The notes beneath the pieces are model-generated. The model searched no databases, was not told the DNA's origin, and saw only the letters and a program-made list of their open reading frames with translations. The position numbers and the translations under genes are program-made. Shown one piece after another: positions 14,960-23,463 of a DNA stretch of 39,900 bases (position 1 is its first letter; the number at the start of each line of letters is the position of its first letter). Origin of the DNA: Pseudonocardia xinjiangensis (GTDB taxonomy: Bacteria > Actinomycetota > Actinomycetes > Mycobacteriales > Pseudonocardiaceae); the NCBI RefSeq assembly GCF_012911925.1, contig NZ_JAAXKY010000062.1, positions 1-39,900 of the forward strand. The letters are read 5' to 3'.

Positions 14960-16255
14960 GTGCCGGAGACCCGGAAGGCCGCCGTGATCGGTGGCAACCG
15001 CATCCCCTTCGCCCGCGCGAACGGCGCGTACGCCCGCGCGTCCAACCTCGACATGCTCACGGCCACGCTCGACGGGCTCGCCGCCCGCTTCGGGCTGGCG
15101 GGCGAGCGGATCGGTGAGGTGGCGGGCGGCGCGGTCCTCAAGCACAGCCGCGACCGCGACCTCACCCGCGAGGCCGTGCTCGGCAGCACGCTCTCGCCCT
15201 CCACCCCCGCCTACGACGTGCAGCAGGCCTGCGGCACCGGCCTGGAGACCGCGGTACTCGTCGCCAACAAGATCGCACTCGGGCAGATCGAGAGCGGTGT
15301 CGCCGCCGGTGTCGACACGGCCAGCGACGCGCCGGTCGCCCTGAACGACGACCTGCGCCGGGTGCTGATGGAGCTGAACGGGGCGCGCTCGCTGGGCGCC
15401 CGGCTCAAGGCACTGCGCGGGCTGCGGCCCGGCCAGATCGTCCCGGAGGTCCCCCGCAACGCCGAGCCGCGCACGGGGCTGTCGATGGGCGAGCACGCCG
15501 CGCTCACCGCGCTCGAGTGGCACGTCGGACGCGAGGAGCAGGACGAGCTGACCGTCGCGAGCCACCGCAACCTGGCCGCCGCCTACGACCGCGGCTTCTT
15601 CGACGACCTGGTCACGCCCTACCTCGGGCTGAGCCGCGACCAGAACCTGCGGCCCGACACCTCCGTGGAGAAGCTCGCCAAGCTCAAGCCCGTGTTCGGC
15701 AAGGGCGAGGGCGCCACCATGACGGCAGGCAACTCCACACCGCTCACCGACGGCGCCGCGGCCGTCCTCCTCGGGTCGGACGAGTGGGCGGCGCAGCACC
15801 GGTTGCCGGTGCTCGCGCACCTGGTCGACGCGGAGACGGCGGCGGTCGACTTCGTGCTCGGGTCCGACGGGCTGCTCACCGCACCGCTGTACGCCGTGCC
15901 GCGGCTGCTCGAGCGCAACGGCCTCACCTTGGGTGACTTCGACTTCTACGAGATCCACGAGGCGTTCGCGTCCACGGTGCTCGCCACCCTCAAGGCGTGG
16001 GAGGACCCGGCGTTCGCGAAGGAGCGGCTCGGGCTCGACGCCCCGCTCGGCGCGATCGACCGCGCGAAGCTGAACGTGGCGGGGTCCTCGCTGGCCACCG
16101 GTCACCCCTTCGCCGCCACGGGCGGGCGCATCGTCGCGACGCTGGCGAAGCTGCTGCACGAGAAGGGCAGCGTTGGCGGCCGGAAGAGCCGGGGCCTGAT
16201 CAGCATCTGCGCAGCGGGCGGCCAGGGCGTCGTCGCGATCCTCGAGGGGAACTGA
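14960..16255 (+). CDS. fadA2: Acetyl-CoA acetyltransferase (FadA2/FadI-type thiolase)
   Basis: A 431-residue thiolase that cleaves 3-ketoacyl-CoA with CoA, or makes it in reverse. The nucleophilic Cys is C91 (QQACGTGLE), the catalytic His H382 (GHPFAATGG) and the second Cys C417 (ISICAAGGQG). The active-site loop reads IHEAFAS instead of the more usual NEAFA, as in the FadI/trifunctional beta-subunit group. The GTG at 14960 has GGGAGGA 4-5 nt upstream. It is the first gene of a tight operon with the FabG4-type and MaoC genes, only 1 bp before the next start. Confidence 0.93.
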   Translation: MPETRKAAVIGGNRIPFARANGAYARASNLDMLTATLDGLAARFGLAGERIGEVAGGAVLKHSRDRDLTREAVLGSTLSPSTPAYDVQQACGTGLETAVLVANKIALGQIESGVAAGVDTASDAPVALNDDLRRVLMELNGARSLGARLKALRGLRPGQIVPEVPRNAEPRTGLSMGEHAALTALEWHVGREEQDELTVASHRNLAAAYDRGFFDDLVTPYLGLSRDQNLRPDTSVEKLAKLKPVFGKGEGATMTAGNSTPLTDGAAAVLLGSDEWAAQHRLPVLAHLVDAETAAVDFVLGSDGLLTAPLYAVPRLLERNGLTLGDFDFYEIHEAFASTVLATLKAWEDPAFAKERLGLDAPLGAIDRAKLNVAGSSLATGHPFAATGGRIVATLAKLLHEKGSVGGRKSRGLISICAAGGQGVVAILEGN

Positions 16256-16256
16256 C

Positions 16257-17600
16257 ATGTCCAACGACACGCTGCGCGATCTCTCGCAGAACCAGCTGGT
16301 CCGGCGGCTCGGCGTGCCGCGCATCCCGGTGCTGCGCCGCTACGCGCCTGGTCAGCCCCTGCTCGACGGACCCGCGCTGGTCGGGGCCGTCGGCGCGGGC
16401 CGGTACGCGGAGCAGATCCGTGCGCTGCTGAAGGACGCCGACATCGCCGACGCGGCCGGGGACGGCACGGTGGCCGCGGCCGTCCTCGACGCCACCGGCG
16501 TCCGGACGCTCGACGACCTCGCCGCCGTGCGGGAGTTCCTGACTCCGGCGGTCCGGCGGCTCGCCCCGTCGGGGCGGTTGCTGCTGCTGGGCCCCGAGCC
16601 CGACGCGGGCGACGTGGAGGCCGCCGCCGCGGCCCAGGCTCTCGACGGGCTGGTGCGGTCGGCGGCCAAGGAGGTGCGCGCGGGCGCCACCGCCAACCTG
16701 CTCGTCGTGCACCCCGACGCGCCGCCGGCGGCCACCGACTCCGCGGTGCGCTTCTTCCTCTCGGCCCGCTCGGCGTACGTCGACGGGCAGGTCGTGCGGG
16801 TCGGCGTGCCCGTCGGGCCGGCCCAGGACCCGATCGGCATGGACGCGCCCGACGAGGTCGTGCGGCCGCTGGCCGGGCGGGTCGCGGTGGTCACCGGCGC
16901 GGCCAGGGGCATCGGTGCAGCCATCGCCGACACCCTCGCCCGCGACGGCGCCACGGTCGTCGCGGTCGACGTCCCGGCGGCGGGCGAGTCGCTCTCGCGC
17001 GTGGCCAACCGCGTCGGCGGTACCGCGCTGCAACTCGACATCACCACGCCCGACGCCGCCGACCGGCTGCTCGCCCACGTGCGGGAACGGCACGGCCGGC
17101 TCGACGTGGTGGTGCACAACGCGGGCATCACCCGCGACAAGCTGCTCGCCAACATGGACGCCGACCGCTGGGACGCCGTGCTGGCCGTCAACCTGCGCGC
17201 GCAGCTCGCGATCAACGAGGCGCTGCTCGCCGATGACCTGCTCAGCGACACCGGACGCATCGTGTGCATCGCCTCCACCAGCGGGATCGCCGGCAACCGC
17301 GGTCAGACGAACTACGCCGCGAGCAAGGCGGGCGTGATCGGGATGGTGCGGGCACTCGCACCCCGGTTCGCCGAGCGGGGTGTCACGGTCAACGCGGTGG
17401 CTCCGGGCTTCATCGAGACCGAGATGACCGGGAAGATGCCGCTGGGCACCCGGGAGGCCGGGCGCCGGATCAACAGCCTCCGCCAGGGCGGGCTGCCGGT
17501 GGACGTCGCCGAGACGGTCGGCTGGCTCGCCGAGGCCGAGACCGGTGGGGTCACCGGACAGGTCGTGCGGGTGTGCGGGCAGAGCATCCTGGGGGCCTGA
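16257..17600 (+). CDS. fabG4: FabG4-type high-molecular-weight 3-ketoacyl reductase
   Basis: A 447-residue two-domain short-chain dehydrogenase, nearly twice the length of ordinary FabG. Residues 1-205 are a degenerate flavodoxin-like domain (LLDGPALVGAVGAGRY, LAPSGRLLLLGPEPD). Residues 206-447 are the active reductase: TGAARGIG (213-220), HNAG (287-290), catalytic Ser in the IASTSG stretch (340-342), Y353 and K357 in NYAASK. The same architecture is known for mycobacterial FabG4 (Rv0242c), an NADH-dependent reductase of 3-ketoacyl-CoA. The gene begins 1 bp after the thiolase stop and its stop overlaps the dehydratase ATG by one base, so all three are co-translated. Confidence 0.93.
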   Translation: MSNDTLRDLSQNQLVRRLGVPRIPVLRRYAPGQPLLDGPALVGAVGAGRYAEQIRALLKDADIADAAGDGTVAAAVLDATGVRTLDDLAAVREFLTPAVRRLAPSGRLLLLGPEPDAGDVEAAAAAQALDGLVRSAAKEVRAGATANLLVVHPDAPPAATDSAVRFFLSARSAYVDGQVVRVGVPVGPAQDPIGMDAPDEVVRPLAGRVAVVTGAARGIGAAIADTLARDGATVVAVDVPAAGESLSRVANRVGGTALQLDITTPDAADRLLAHVRERHGRLDVVVHNAGITRDKLLANMDADRWDAVLAVNLRAQLAINEALLADDLLSDTGRIVCIASTSGIAGNRGQTNYAASKAGVIGMVRALAPRFAERGVTVNAVAPGFIETEMTGKMPLGTREAGRRINSLRQGGLPVDVAETVGWLAEAETGGVTGQVVRVCGQSILGA

Positions 17601-18427
17601 TGGGACTGGCTCCGCAGTACCTCAAGGCCGCGGTCGGGTCGTTCGGGCCGCGCGCGTCGGTGCTCCCGGACCGCGAGCGGTCGCGGGAGGGCGTGTCCGT
17701 GGACCGCTCGCACCTCGCGGCGTACGCGCGGGTCTGCGGCTTCGCGGTGGACGACGTGCTCCCGCCGACGTATCCGCACGTACTGGCGTTCCCGCTGCAG
17801 GTCGAGCTGATGGCGGACCGGGCGTTCCCGCTGCCGCTGCCGGGGCTGGTGCACATCCGCAACACGATCACCGTCCACCGGGGGATCGACGCCGCCGAAC
17901 CCCTCGACGTCCGGGTGCACGCCGAGCGTTTCGTCGCACATCCGAAGGGCGCGCAGGTCGATCTCGTCGCGCGGGTCGACGCGGGCGGTGAGCCCGTGTG
18001 GCTCGGGCGCAGCACCTATCTCGCCAGGGGAGCAACCGCGCCCGCTGCCGACGGTGATCCGGCGCCGGCGCCGCCGCCGGGAGTGTCCGGCGGTGCTCTT
18101 GCCGCGGTCTGGCGGGTGGACGGCGGCACCGGCCGTCGCTACGCCGGAGTCAGCGGCGACGTCAACCCGATCCACCTGCACCCGCTGACCGCACGGGCGT
18201 TCGGTTTCCCGCGGGCGATCGCCCACGGGATGTGGACGGCCGGACGTGCGTTGGCCGCGCTGCAGGGACGTCTGCCGGCCGCCCTCACCTATGACGTCGC
18301 GTTCGGGAAGCCGCTGCTGCTGCCCAGCACGGTCGAGCTGCACGCCGCCCCGGCCGGGGACGGCTGGAACCTCGACGTGCGCCGGCGCGTGGGGGCCGTC
18401 CACCTCACCGCGACGGTCCGCCCCTGA
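17600..18427 (+). CDS. htdX: MaoC-like 3-hydroxyacyl-CoA/ACP dehydratase (HtdX type)
   Basis: A 275-residue double-hotdog protein of the MaoC/hydratase 2 group. The C-terminal hotdog keeps the hydratase-2 motif GDVNPIHLHPLTARAFGFPRAIAHGMW, with the catalytic Asp and His. The N-terminal hotdog lacks it, as in other HtdX/HtdY-like enzymes. A Pro/Ala-rich linker (about 148-165) joins them. The ATG overlaps the upstream stop (TGATG). Role: reversible hydration of trans-2-enoyl thioesters, linking the dehydrogenase and the reductase of the module. Together with its neighbours it can complete beta-oxidation or run a reverse (elongating) cycle; sequence alone does not say which. Confidence 0.9.
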   Translation: MGLAPQYLKAAVGSFGPRASVLPDRERSREGVSVDRSHLAAYARVCGFAVDDVLPPTYPHVLAFPLQVELMADRAFPLPLPGLVHIRNTITVHRGIDAAEPLDVRVHAERFVAHPKGAQVDLVARVDAGGEPVWLGRSTYLARGATAPAADGDPAPAPPPGVSGGALAAVWRVDGGTGRRYAGVSGDVNPIHLHPLTARAFGFPRAIAHGMWTAGRALAALQGRLPAALTYDVAFGKPLLLPSTVELHAAPAGDGWNLDVRRRVGAVHLTATVRP

Positions 18428-18443
18428 CCCGCCGGGCTGGGTA

Positions 18444-18499
18444 GGGCGACTCGCGCGCCGGAACCGGGCGACTCGCGGGTCCGGATCGGGCGACTCGCG
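18444..18499. repeat. Repeat array C, 22-bp period (3 copies)
   Basis: Three exact GGGCGACTCGCG copies start at 18444, 18466 and 18488, 22 bp apart. The array begins 17 bp after the dehydratase stop and lies upstream of the adenylate cyclase on the same strand. It is the only array in the window at a head-to-tail junction rather than a convergent one. Confidence 0.92.
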
Positions 18500-18544
18500 G
18501 GCAGGACGGCGGCACGTGACCATGTCGCGATCGTGAGCGCCGCC

Positions 18545-18550
18545 CTACGC
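18545..18550 (+). promoter_or_regulatory. -10 box of the adenylate cyclase gene
   Basis: TACGCT ends 9 nt before the ATG at 18560, so transcription would start within a few bases of that codon. It would lie downstream of the alternative GTG at 18533, which argues against that longer start. Confidence 0.45.
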
Positions 18551-18559
18551 TGCCCGATC

Positions 18560-20107
18560 ATGGCGCGGTCCGTGCTCGACCTGCCGACGCGGATCGCGCT
18601 CGCCGTGGTGGTGGTGGTCGCCAACGTGGCGGGCGCCGGTGTGGTGCTCGTGCTCGCGGCGTGGGTGCTGCCCGAAGGACCGCTCGCGGATCCGGCCACC
18701 GTGCGGATGCTCAACATCGTGACGTTCGGCGGCTACCTGCTGCTGGCGGTGCCGGTCGGGCTGGTGTGGGGAGCCCGGCGGTTCCGGCTGCGCACTCCCG
18801 CCTCCGGTGGCGAGCGCCCGGAGAAGCGCACGGAGCAGCGCATGGTGCTCCACGGCCCGCTGCGGCTGGTCACCGTGCAGGCCGTGCTCTGGGTCGTGGG
18901 CGCCGCACTGTTCGCCGGCCTGAACGCCCGCTGGTCGCTGCGGCTCGCGGTGTCGGTCGGGGAGACGATCGTGCTGGGCGGCATCACCACCTGCGCGCTG
19001 TCCTACCTGCTCAGCGAGCGGATCCTGCGGCGCACGGCCGCGCGCGTGCTGGCCGCGCAGCCACCGCGGCGGCGGGCGCTGCCCGGGGTGGTGGTCAGGG
19101 CGCTGCTGTTCTGGGCGCTCGGCACGGCCGTGCCGGTGGTCGGGCTGCTGCTCTCGGCGCTGTCCGTGCTGGTCTACCGCGACGTGTCCGCCGACCGGTT
19201 CGCGGTGATCGTGCTGGCCGTCGGGGCCACGGCGCTGGTCGCGGGCCTGCTGGTGACCGTGGGGGCGGCCAGGGCGGTGGCCGACCCCGTCAACGCCGTG
19301 CGCCGGGCGATGCGGCGGGTGGAGGGCGGCGACCTCGACGCGAGCGTCACGGTCTACGACGGCACCGAGCTCGGGCAGCTGCAGTCCGGCTTCAACACGA
19401 TGATCAGCGGCCTGCGGGAGCGGGAGCGCATCCGGGACCTCTTCGGCCGGCACGTCGGTCGTGACGTCGCCCGGGTGGCGGCGGCCACCGACGAGGTGCG
19501 GCTCGGCGGCGAGGTACGCCGGGTGGCGGTGCTCTTCGTCGATCTCGTCGGCTCGACGGCCCTGGCGGTGCAGCGGCCGCCCACCGAGGTGGTCGGGCTG
19601 CTCAACCGCCTGTTCGCCGTGGTCGTCGAGGTCGTGGAGGACCACGGCGGCTGGGTCAACAAGTTCGAGGGCGACGCGGCGCTGGCCGTGTTCGGCGCGC
19701 CGGTCGACGCGGCGGACCCGGCGGGTTCCGCACTGGCCGCCGGCCGGGTGCTCGCAGCGCGGCTGGCCGCCGAGCTGCCGGAGGCCACCGCGGGGATCGG
19801 CGTCTCCGCCGGGGACGCCGTGGCCGGGAACGTGGGCGACGTGCGGCGCTACGAGTACACCGTGATCGGCGACCCGGTGAACGAGGCCGCGCGGCTGACC
19901 GAGCTGGCCAAGACGGTGCCCGGCCGGGTGCTCGCCACGGGCGCCGCCGTCGGGCTGGCTGACGAGGCGGAGGCGGCCCGCTGGACGCTCGGCGACACGA
20001 CGGTGCTGCGGGGCCGTGGCGCGCCGACCCGCCTCGCAACCCCGTGCGAGTCCCGGCAGACGGAGCCGGGTGCGCGCCGCGCGAGCCGTCAGGATCTCGG
20101 CGCGTAA
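18560..20107 (+). CDS. Membrane-bound class III adenylate cyclase with HAMP domain
   Basis: Makes cAMP from ATP on the inner face of the membrane. About six hydrophobic segments lie within residues 11-235, followed by a HAMP domain (about 236-290: ARAVADPVNAVRRAMRRVEGGDLD) and a catalytic domain from 320. All class III residues are present: metal-binding D328 (FVDLVGST) and D372 (FEGDA), adenine-specifying K368 (NKFEG) and D438 (IGDPVN), and transition-state N441 and R445. It should therefore be an active homodimeric adenylate rather than guanylate cyclase. The architecture matches mycobacterial Rv1318c/Rv3645-type cyclases. A GTG at 18533 would add nine residues. A basic tail follows the catalytic domain. 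The stimulus is unknown. Confidence 0.93.
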   Translation: MARSVLDLPTRIALAVVVVVANVAGAGVVLVLAAWVLPEGPLADPATVRMLNIVTFGGYLLLAVPVGLVWGARRFRLRTPASGGERPEKRTEQRMVLHGPLRLVTVQAVLWVVGAALFAGLNARWSLRLAVSVGETIVLGGITTCALSYLLSERILRRTAARVLAAQPPRRRALPGVVVRALLFWALGTAVPVVGLLLSALSVLVYRDVSADRFAVIVLAVGATALVAGLLVTVGAARAVADPVNAVRRAMRRVEGGDLDASVTVYDGTELGQLQSGFNTMISGLRERERIRDLFGRHVGRDVARVAAATDEVRLGGEVRRVAVLFVDLVGSTALAVQRPPTEVVGLLNRLFAVVVEVVEDHGGWVNKFEGDAALAVFGAPVDAADPAGSALAAGRVLAARLAAELPEATAGIGVSAGDAVAGNVGDVRRYEYTVIGDPVNEAARLTELAKTVPGRVLATGAAVGLADEAEAARWTLGDTTVLRGRGAPTRLATPCESRQTEPGARRASRQDLGA

Positions 20108-20145
20108 TGGCCGGAATCCGCGTGGATCAGGGAGAGGCCCGGAGC

Positions 20146-20151
20146 TAGCGT
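20146..20151 (+). promoter_or_regulatory. -10 box of the EamA transporter gene (leaderless)
   Basis: TAGCGT ends exactly 6 nt before the GTG at 20158, with no Shine-Dalgarno between, which predicts a leaderless transcript. Confidence 0.5.
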
Positions 20152-20157
20152 CGGCCC

Positions 20158-21063
20158 GTGACCAAGCAGGCGACCCCGGCAGCTCCCGTCGTTCCCACCT
20201 CCCGCTACCGGTGGAGCGCGGTGGCCGCCGTCGTGGTCACGGTCTGCGCGTGGGCGTCGGCGTTCGTCGCCATCCGTGCGGTCGGCGAGTCCTACGACCC
20301 CGGTCCGCTGGCGCTGGGCCGGTTGCTCGTCGGGTCGCTCGCGCTGGGTGCGGGAATGCTGGTCACCAGGCGCTGGGTCACCCCCACCGCACGGGAGTGG
20401 GCGCTGATCGCCCTGTGCGGGATCGCCTGGTTCGGCGTCTACAACGTCGCGCTCAACGCGGCCGAGCAACGCGTCGACGCCGGTACCGCCGCCATGGTGG
20501 TGAACGTCGGGCCGATCCTGATCGCGCTGTTCGCCGGGCTGCTCCTCGGTGAGGGCTTCCCACGGTGGCTGGTGGTGGGGGCGCTGGTCGCGTTCGGCGG
20601 GGCCGTGCTCGTCGGCGCGTCCACGGCGCACCTGGACCGGTCCGACATCCTCGGTGTGCTGCTCTGTCTCGTCGCGGCGGTCACCTACGCGGTGGGAGTG
20701 CTCGCTCAGAAGTTCGTGCTGCGGCGGCTGCCCGGGCTCCAGGTCACCTGGCTGGCGTGCACGATCGGCGCCGTCGCGTGCCTGCCGTTCACGCCCGCGC
20801 TGCTCGCCGACGCCGCCGCGGCCCCGGCGGGCGCCACGGCCGGGCTGCTCTACCTCGCCGTCGTGCCCACCGCGCTGGCCTTCAGCACCTGGGCCTACGC
20901 CCTGGCCCGGATGGATGCTGGGCGGCTGGGCGTGAGCACCTATCTGGTGCCACCGATCACGATCGTGATGTCCGGGCTGCTGCTCGGTGAGGTGCCGGCG
21001 CTGCTGGCGCTCGTCGGGGGCGTGATCTGCCTGGCCGGCGTCGCACTGTCCCGGCGCCGGTAG
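20158..21063 (+). CDS. EamA/DMT-superfamily transporter
   Basis: A 301-residue integral membrane protein with ten predicted helices arranged as two EamA repeats. The first runs from VVTVCAWASAFVAIRAVGESYDPGPLALGRLLVG, the typical start of repeat one, to about residue 150. The second ends VPPITIVMSGLLLGEVPALLALVGGVICLAGV. The family exports or exchanges amino acids, purines and other metabolites; the substrate here cannot be read from sequence. The GTG at 20158 is favoured by the -10 box 6 nt upstream. It converges on pxpC with 12 bp between stops. Confidence 0.92.
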   Translation: MTKQATPAAPVVPTSRYRWSAVAAVVVTVCAWASAFVAIRAVGESYDPGPLALGRLLVGSLALGAGMLVTRRWVTPTAREWALIALCGIAWFGVYNVALNAAEQRVDAGTAAMVVNVGPILIALFAGLLLGEGFPRWLVVGALVAFGGAVLVGASTAHLDRSDILGVLLCLVAAVTYAVGVLAQKFVLRRLPGLQVTWLACTIGAVACLPFTPALLADAAAAPAGATAGLLYLAVVPTALAFSTWAYALARMDAGRLGVSTYLVPPITIVMSGLLLGEVPALLALVGGVICLAGVALSRRR

Positions 21064-21075
21064 CCGTCCGGTGCG

Positions 21076-21969
21076 TCAGCTCTCGTCCTGCCACGGAGGC
21101 GGCACGATGACGAAGCGCACGGTCTGGCCGGGACGCACCTGGGCCGCCCGGTCGACGTCGGCGTCGAGCACGACGGCGCCCACCGGGTAGCCGCCGGTCA
21201 CCGGGTGGTCGGCGAGGAACAGCACCGGCTCCCCGCCGGGCGGCACCTGGATCGCCCCGCGCACCATGCCCTCCGTCGGCAGCTCGCCGGAGCCGACGCG
21301 CTCCAGCTGCGCACCCTCCAGCCGCATCCCGACGCGGTCGCTGCGGCTCGACGCCGTCCAGACGGTGCGGGCGAGCGCGGCGGGGTCGGCGAGCCGGTCC
21401 GCCCGGGGGCCCATGATCGCCCGCAGCGTGACGGCGCCGCCGGGCGGCACCGCCACCGGCGCCACGTCCACCAGCGGGAGCTCGGCCGGTTCCGGGCCGA
21501 CGGGGAGCACCTGGCCCGGTTCGAGCTTCGGCGGCCCCAGCCCGGCGAGCACGTCGGTGCTGCGCGAGCCGAGCACCGGCTCGACGGCGATGCCGCCGCG
21601 CACGGCGAGGTAGGTACGCAGGCCGGTGGGTGGAGTCCCCAGCCGCAGCACCTGCCCTGGCCGCACCGTCACCAGCGCGTGATGGCCGACCGGAGCGCCG
21701 TCGACGTCGGCCGGCGCCGGGGCACCGCTGAGTGCCACGGTGAGCGGCAGCCGGTTGTCGGGCGAGGCGCGAACGGCCAGGCCACCGAACACGGCCTCGA
21801 TCCCGGCCGCGTCCTCGGGGTTGGCCACCAGCCGGTTGGCCAGGCGGAGCGCGCTGCGGTCGGCGGCTCCCGAGCGTCCGACGCCGGACGCGCCGTGCCC
21901 CGGCCGTCCGAGGTCCTCGACGAGCGCCAGCGCTCCGGTCGCCACCACCTCCAACGCGCGGGTGCTCAC
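21076..21969 (-). CDS. pxpC: 5-oxoprolinase subunit PxpC (KipA-like)
   Basis: A 297-residue biotin-carboxylase-related cyclophilin-fold subunit of the three-part prokaryotic 5-oxoprolinase, which hydrolyses 5-oxo-L-proline to glutamate using ATP. Family landmarks are [33 protein letters not shown] at the N-terminus, YLAVRGGI in the middle, and [17 protein letters not shown] near the end. The GTG at 21969 overlaps the pxpB stop as GTGA. Last gene of the pxpA-pxpB-pxpC operon. Older names are KipA and AHS2. Confidence 0.95.
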   Translation of the reverse strand: MSTRALEVVATGALALVEDLGRPGHGASGVGRSGAADRSALRLANRLVANPEDAAGIEAVFGGLAVRASPDNRLPLTVALSGAPAPADVDGAPVGHHALVTVRPGQVLRLGTPPTGLRTYLAVRGGIAVEPVLGSRSTDVLAGLGPPKLEPGQVLPVGPEPAELPLVDVAPVAVPPGGAVTLRAIMGPRADRLADPAALARTVWTASSRSDRVGMRLEGAQLERVGSGELPTEGMVRGAIQVPPGGEPVLFLADHPVTGGYPVGAVVLDADVDRAAQVRPGQTVRFVIVPPPWQDES

Positions 21970-22571
21970 CGGGCCTCCACGAACTGGACGATGCCACCCG
22001 GTTCCAGCAGGGCACCGTTGTCGACGTCCCACAGCACCGCGTCGGTGTGGCCGATCAGCTGCCAGCCGCCCGGTGACGCGCGCGGGTAGATGCCGCTGTA
22101 CTCACCGGCCAGCCCGACCGCCCCGGCCGGTACGGACGTCCGCGGTTCGGACCGGCGCTCGACGTCCAGGCGCGGGTCGCCCCCCGCGAGGTAGGCGAAG
22201 CCGGGGGCGAACCCGCCGAACGCGACCCGCCACGGCGTGCCCGTGTGGGCCTTGACCACCTCGGCCGCGTCGAGCCCGGTGAGACGGCTCACCTCGTCGA
22301 GGTCGGGCCCGTCGTAGGTCACGGTGATCTCGATCGTCTTCCCGTCCGGCGGTGGTGCTCCCGGCTCCACGGGCAGTGCCAGCACGTCCCGGCGCACCGC
22401 GCCGATGTCGGTGCGCGGGGCGAGGGTGAGCAGCACCGTCCGCGCCGCCGGGACGATGTCGAGCACGCCCGCCGGTGGAGCCGCGCGCACGGCGTCGGCG
22501 AGCGCGAGTACCTCGGGCAGCCCGTCCACCTCGATGAGCAGGCCCGAGTCGCCGAACGGGAGAACCTTCAC
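21966..22571 (-). CDS. pxpB: 5-oxoprolinase subunit PxpB (KipI-like)
   Basis: A 201-residue KipI/AHS1 subunit of 5-oxoprolinase. Motifs are [14 protein letters not shown] at the N-terminus, and [25 protein letters not shown] and [31 protein letters not shown] in the C-terminal part, the usual signature. In B. subtilis the homologue also inhibits the sporulation kinase KinA; no such partner is expected here. The GTG at 22571 overlaps the pxpA stop by 4 bp (GTGA). The three pxp genes are thus coupled at both joins, as expected for subunits of one complex. Confidence 0.95.
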   Translation of the reverse strand: MKVLPFGDSGLLIEVDGLPEVLALADAVRAAPPAGVLDIVPAARTVLLTLAPRTDIGAVRRDVLALPVEPGAPPPDGKTIEITVTYDGPDLDEVSRLTGLDAAEVVKAHTGTPWRVAFGGFAPGFAYLAGGDPRLDVERRSEPRTSVPAGAVGLAGEYSGIYPRASPGGWQLIGHTDAVLWDVDNGALLEPGGIVQFVEAR

Positions 22572-23338
22572 CCGGCCCGCTCCCCGGCGAACGGCGCCAG
22601 CGCGACGCCGGCGCGGTCGAGGCCCGCCCGCACGGCCGTGGCCATCGCGACCGCTCCCGGTGAGTCGCCGTGCACGCACGCGGACTCCGCGCTCACGCGC
22701 ACGTCGGTGCCGTCCACGGCCGTCACGACGCCGTCGTCGATCATCCGCAGCAGCCGGGCCGTGACCTCCTCCGGGTCGTGCAGCAGCGCTCCCGGCTGGG
22801 AGCGGGGCACGAGGGTGGCCTCGGGCGTGTACCCGCGGTCGACGAAGAACTCGCGCACCGTCCGCAGGCCGGCGGCCTCGGCGGCGCGCAGCAGCGCCGA
22901 TCCGGGCAGGCCGAGCACGGGTAGCGCGGGGTCGTACGCGCGTACCGCGGCCACGATCGCCGCAGCCTGCGCCTCGTGGTGCACCGCGGTGTTGTAGAGC
23001 GCTCCGTGCGGCTTGACGTAGCGCACGGAGGTGCCGTTCACCCGGCACATGCCGTCGAGCGCGCCGATCTGGTAGATGATGTCGTCGGCGAGCTGCCCGG
23101 GCTCCACGTCGATGAACCGGCGGCCGAATCCCGCCAGGTCGCGGTAGCTGACCTGCGCGCCCACCACCACGCCGGAGCCGGCGGCCTTGGCGCAGGTCCG
23201 GCGCAGGGTCGACGGGTCGCCGGCGTGAAAGCCGCAGGCGACGTTGGCCGAGGTGACCAGATCGAGCATCGCGTCGTCGTCGCCGAGCACCCACCGGCCG
23301 AACGACTCGCCGAGATCGGAGTTGAGGTCCACTCTCAC
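22568..23338 (-). CDS. pxpA: 5-oxoprolinase subunit PxpA (LamB/YcsF family)
   Basis: A 256-residue LamB/YcsF-family subunit. It starts [14 protein letters not shown], then [48 protein letters not shown] and a C-terminal [15 protein letters not shown], all family hallmarks with the presumed active-site Asp and His residues. Two GTG starts are possible, 23338 and 23332, and the choice changes two residues only. First gene of pxpABC, which recycles 5-oxoproline formed by spontaneous cyclisation of glutamine and glutamate. A promoter with a GntR-like palindrome lies 50-75 bp upstream. Confidence 0.95.
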   Translation of the reverse strand: MRVDLNSDLGESFGRWVLGDDDAMLDLVTSANVACGFHAGDPSTLRRTCAKAAGSGVVVGAQVSYRDLAGFGRRFIDVEPGQLADDIIYQIGALDGMCRVNGTSVRYVKPHGALYNTAVHHEAQAAAIVAAVRAYDPALPVLGLPGSALLRAAEAAGLRTVREFFVDRGYTPEATLVPRSQPGALLHDPEEVTARLLRMIDDGVVTAVDGTDVRVSAESACVHGDSPGAVAMATAVRAGLDRAGVALAPFAGERAG

Positions 23339-23385
23339 AGCTTGTCCAATCCGCGGGGCCCGCTCTTCGCCGACCAGGAGATTTG

Positions 23386-23414
23386 AGCGTAAGGATCGTT
23401 GAACAATCCGGCAA
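23386..23414 (-). promoter_or_regulatory. pxp operon promoter with palindrome in the spacer
   Basis: On the minus strand TTGCCG (23409-23414) and TACGCT (23386-23391) form a -35/-10 pair with a 17-nt spacer. The spacer is filled by an inverted repeat (23393-23409) GGATCGTT-G-AACAATCC with seven of eight positions paired. It also fits the TNGTNNNACNA pattern of FadR-type GntR operators. No GntR gene is present in the window, so the regulator would be encoded elsewhere. Confidence 0.5.
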
Positions 23415-23463
23415 GACAGGAGACGGGGTTCACTCCGCTGCCCACGCGGGCAGGATCGACGTC

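Noticed and set aside
14227..15204. Upstream extension of the acyl-CoA dehydrogenase frame to a 980-residue protein
   Set aside because: The added part is Arg/Pro-rich and lies antisense to the thiolase and TetR genes. The ATG at 14226 starts the recognisable enzyme and overlaps the TetR stop.
21050..21075. Hairpin between the EamA gene and pxpC as a terminator
   Set aside because: The possible stem is short with a G-T pair and lies partly in coding sequence. It is too weak to list as a feature.
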